Of a DNA stretch of 6,255 nt, positions 4,948 through 6,255 are shown one piece after another. Origin of the DNA: Caldora sp. SIO3E6 (GTDB lineage Bacteria > Cyanobacteriota > Cyanobacteriia > Cyanobacteriales > Coleofasciculaceae); assembly GCA_010672185.1 (NCBI GenBank), contig JAAHHL010000438.1, positions 1-6,255 of the forward strand. The letters are read 5' to 3'. Made by a program: the position numbers and the translations under genes. Each line of letters opens with the position of its first letter. The stretch's first letter is position 1. Under the pieces are notes generated by a model. That model saw nothing but the letters and a program-made list of their open reading frames with translations, was not told the origin of the DNA and made no database searches.

Positions 4948-6255
4948 ATGTCCACTGAAAACCTGCTTTGGTTATTCATCGCGTTATTCATCGCGGTGTT
5001 AGCAATTTACTCCCTTGTACAGCTAATAAAATACGCTATGAGTCAGCAAATCACGAAAGTCAGTATTTACCCACCTATTGGTATTGCACGAGTTGGCAAT
5101 GCTCCAATTGATTACTATCTTGCACCTGAAATTCCCGGCAAACCAGCACAAGTGGAAGGAGGTTATAAAGATGACCAGGGTCAGCTTAAAAAGCAAGTTG
5201 TGCGTTTTCGTATCTACGGTTTGAATGACAAAAATGAGGTCATCAAAGAGCTTACTGCCGATGATGCCAAAATTACCTGGCGAGTTCATGTGGCCAATCG
5301 CAAAGCCGCATGGTACCAATTTAACAATGCGATGGACTTAGGAGAACTTGCCCTCCCTGCCCAATTCCGGAACGCCTCAATTCTGGATGAAAATCGCCAA
5401 AAACTAATTATTGACCCAGGTACAAAATCAATTTCTGGTCGTCATGTCAGTGGAGCTGAATATCATTTTACTGGTGGTAAATTCTTTGACAAAGAAGTAC
5501 CCCTCGGAGAAATCAGAACCGATGATCAAGGTCGTTTACTGTTCTTTGGTGGTGATGGTAAATCAGCGTCAAAAGATGGTAAGGAAGCAATAACTTTTGC
5601 TAATAATGACGGCTGGCACGATGATGTTTCTGATGGCCCAATTAGAGCCAAAGTATTATACAACGGTAAAGAATTGGAAGCTGAACCAGCAATGCTTGCT
5701 GTTACCCCTCCCAATTTTGGACAGGGATTATACGGGGTGGTAACAATGTATGATGTGGTACTAAATTTATTTATCCAAGAAGGATGGGTTACTGGTCCCA
5801 GTCAGCTCAATTTCTGGCAGCATATCTACCCAATTTTTCAGCGGATGACTCAAACCCAATGGGTAAACTCTGGCTTCTTCTTCTTATTTGGGAAAAACTC
5901 CCCCAGTGACTTGACTGAACCGGAATTAGTAGCACAACTATCCGATCCTTCTGATGCTGCTAAACCAACCCGGAGGAAATTATTGGAGTGGTTCAGAAAT
6001 CCTGACTACCAGCAATACCAACCAGCAGAGATTCCTCCTTTTTATGGAGATGGGTTTAGTGAATACCAGGGCATATACAAAAGTTTGCCTCAAGTTGACC
6101 TGGTGGTGACTAAAACACAATATCAATGGCTAGAGCAATGGGCAGAGGGTAACTTCACTTCAGATCCCGTTGATGTTTGCCAGTCTTTTGACGAAATGTC
6201 TCCAGCACAGCAAGTCGAAGCTCTAACTATCGCTCCCTTAGAAGAATGTTTGGGA
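4948..6255 (+). CDS. LodA/GoxA-like CTQ-dependent amino-acid oxidase (5' part, runs off the window)
   Basis: The first 436 residues are visible and the frame is open to the edge. The region from residue 35 matches the LodA family: ITKVSIYPPIGIARVGNAP (35-53), TWRVHVANRKAAWYQFNNAMD (110-130), GEIRTDDQGRLLFFGGDGKS (187-206), FANNDGWHDDVSDGPI (217-232) and WVTGPSQLNFWQHIYPIFQR (280-299). Characterised members oxidise the epsilon-amine of lysine or the amine of glycine, releasing ammonia and hydrogen peroxide. They carry a cysteine tryptophylquinone cofactor made with help from a flavoprotein (LodB/GoxB). The cofactor Trp, and probably the partner gene, lie beyond the window. Residues 6-28 form a hydrophobic membrane segment that classical LodA lacks. 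Met31 (ATG 5038) would give a typical start, but the coherent hydrophobic stretch and the in-frame stop at 4927-4929 favour 4948. Neither start has a Shine-Dalgarno. The substrate cannot be predicted. Confidence 0.85.
   Translation, partial: MSTENLLWLFIALFIAVLAIYSLVQLIKYAMSQQITKVSIYPPIGIARVGNAPIDYYLAPEIPGKPAQVEGGYKDDQGQLKKQVVRFRIYGLNDKNEVIKELTADDAKITWRVHVANRKAAWYQFNNAMDLGELALPAQFRNASILDENRQKLIIDPGTKSISGRHVSGAEYHFTGGKFFDKEVPLGEIRTDDQGRLLFFGGDGKSASKDGKEAITFANNDGWHDDVSDGPIRAKVLYNGKELEAEPAMLAVTPPNFGQGLYGVVTMYDVVLNLFIQEGWVTGPSQLNFWQHIYPIFQRMTQTQWVNSGFFFLFGKNSPSDLTEPELVAQLSDPSDAAKPTRRKLLEWFRNPDYQQYQPAEIPPFYGDGFSEYQGIYKSLPQVDLVVTKTQYQWLEQWAEGNFTSDPVDVCQSFDEMSPAQQVEALTIAPLEECLG
4971..4994. repeat. 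12-bp perfect tandem duplication in the LodA-like membrane segment
   Basis: GTTATTCATCGC is repeated directly twice and encodes LFIA-LFIA (residues 9-16). Being a multiple of three it keeps the frame and lengthens the hydrophobic segment by four residues, about one helical turn. Confidence 0.9.

Noticed and set aside
5023..5319. Minus-strand open frame opposite the oxidase gene
   Set aside because: It overlaps strongly conserved LodA-family coding sequence on the plus strand.
6202..6255. Assigning C434 near the right edge as the cofactor cysteine of the oxidase
   Set aside because: The paired Trp and the flanking sequence lie outside the window, so the residue cannot be matched with confidence.

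Overview
The window looks like a piece of a filamentous cyanobacterial chromosome. The protein set is that of the cyanobacterial ebo cluster. Three perfect HIP1 octamers (GCGATCGC) are present, as is a heptanucleotide tandem array of the type described in cyanobacteria, and most genes lack a clear Shine-Dalgarno sequence. The genus cannot be fixed from this sequence alone.

Layout, left to right. (1) The last 51 codons of a gene read as eboA. (2) Nine perfect copies of AATTTAG, the first containing the eboA stop and the last ending one base before the eboB start. (3) eboB, a TatD-like metal hydrolase with all expected ligands. (4) A 265-codon gene of unknown function on the opposite strand, separating eboB from eboC. 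(5) An AT-rich gap of about 385 bases holding a tiny MITE-like element (58 bp, 9-bp terminal inverted repeats, perfect 9-bp flanking duplication) and a palindrome that includes a GTAN8TAC match. (6) eboC, a UbiA-like membrane protein without a normal ATG start, followed 6 bp later by eboD, a dehydroquinate-synthase-like protein. (7) A 424-base gap with short repeats. (8) The first 436 codons of a LodA/GoxA-like quinoprotein amino-acid oxidase with an unusual N-terminal membrane segment, running off the right edge.

Working together: in other cyanobacteria the ebo genes act as a set. They are linked genetically to moving a biosynthetic intermediate (the scytonemin monomer) to the periplasm, and related clusters occur in other bacteria. 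The biochemical steps are not established. Here the set is split by the unknown gene, and eboE and eboF do not follow eboD. The neighbouring LodA-like oxidase would be expected to deaminate an amino acid and release hydrogen peroxide. A functional tie between it and ebo is only positional.

The most notable observations are the 58-bp element with its target duplication, the broken ebo gene order, the heptamer array forming the whole eboA-eboB spacer, the A7 tract that separates eboC from an upstream ATG, and the membrane anchor on the LodA-like protein. I found no clearly new defence or biosynthetic system.
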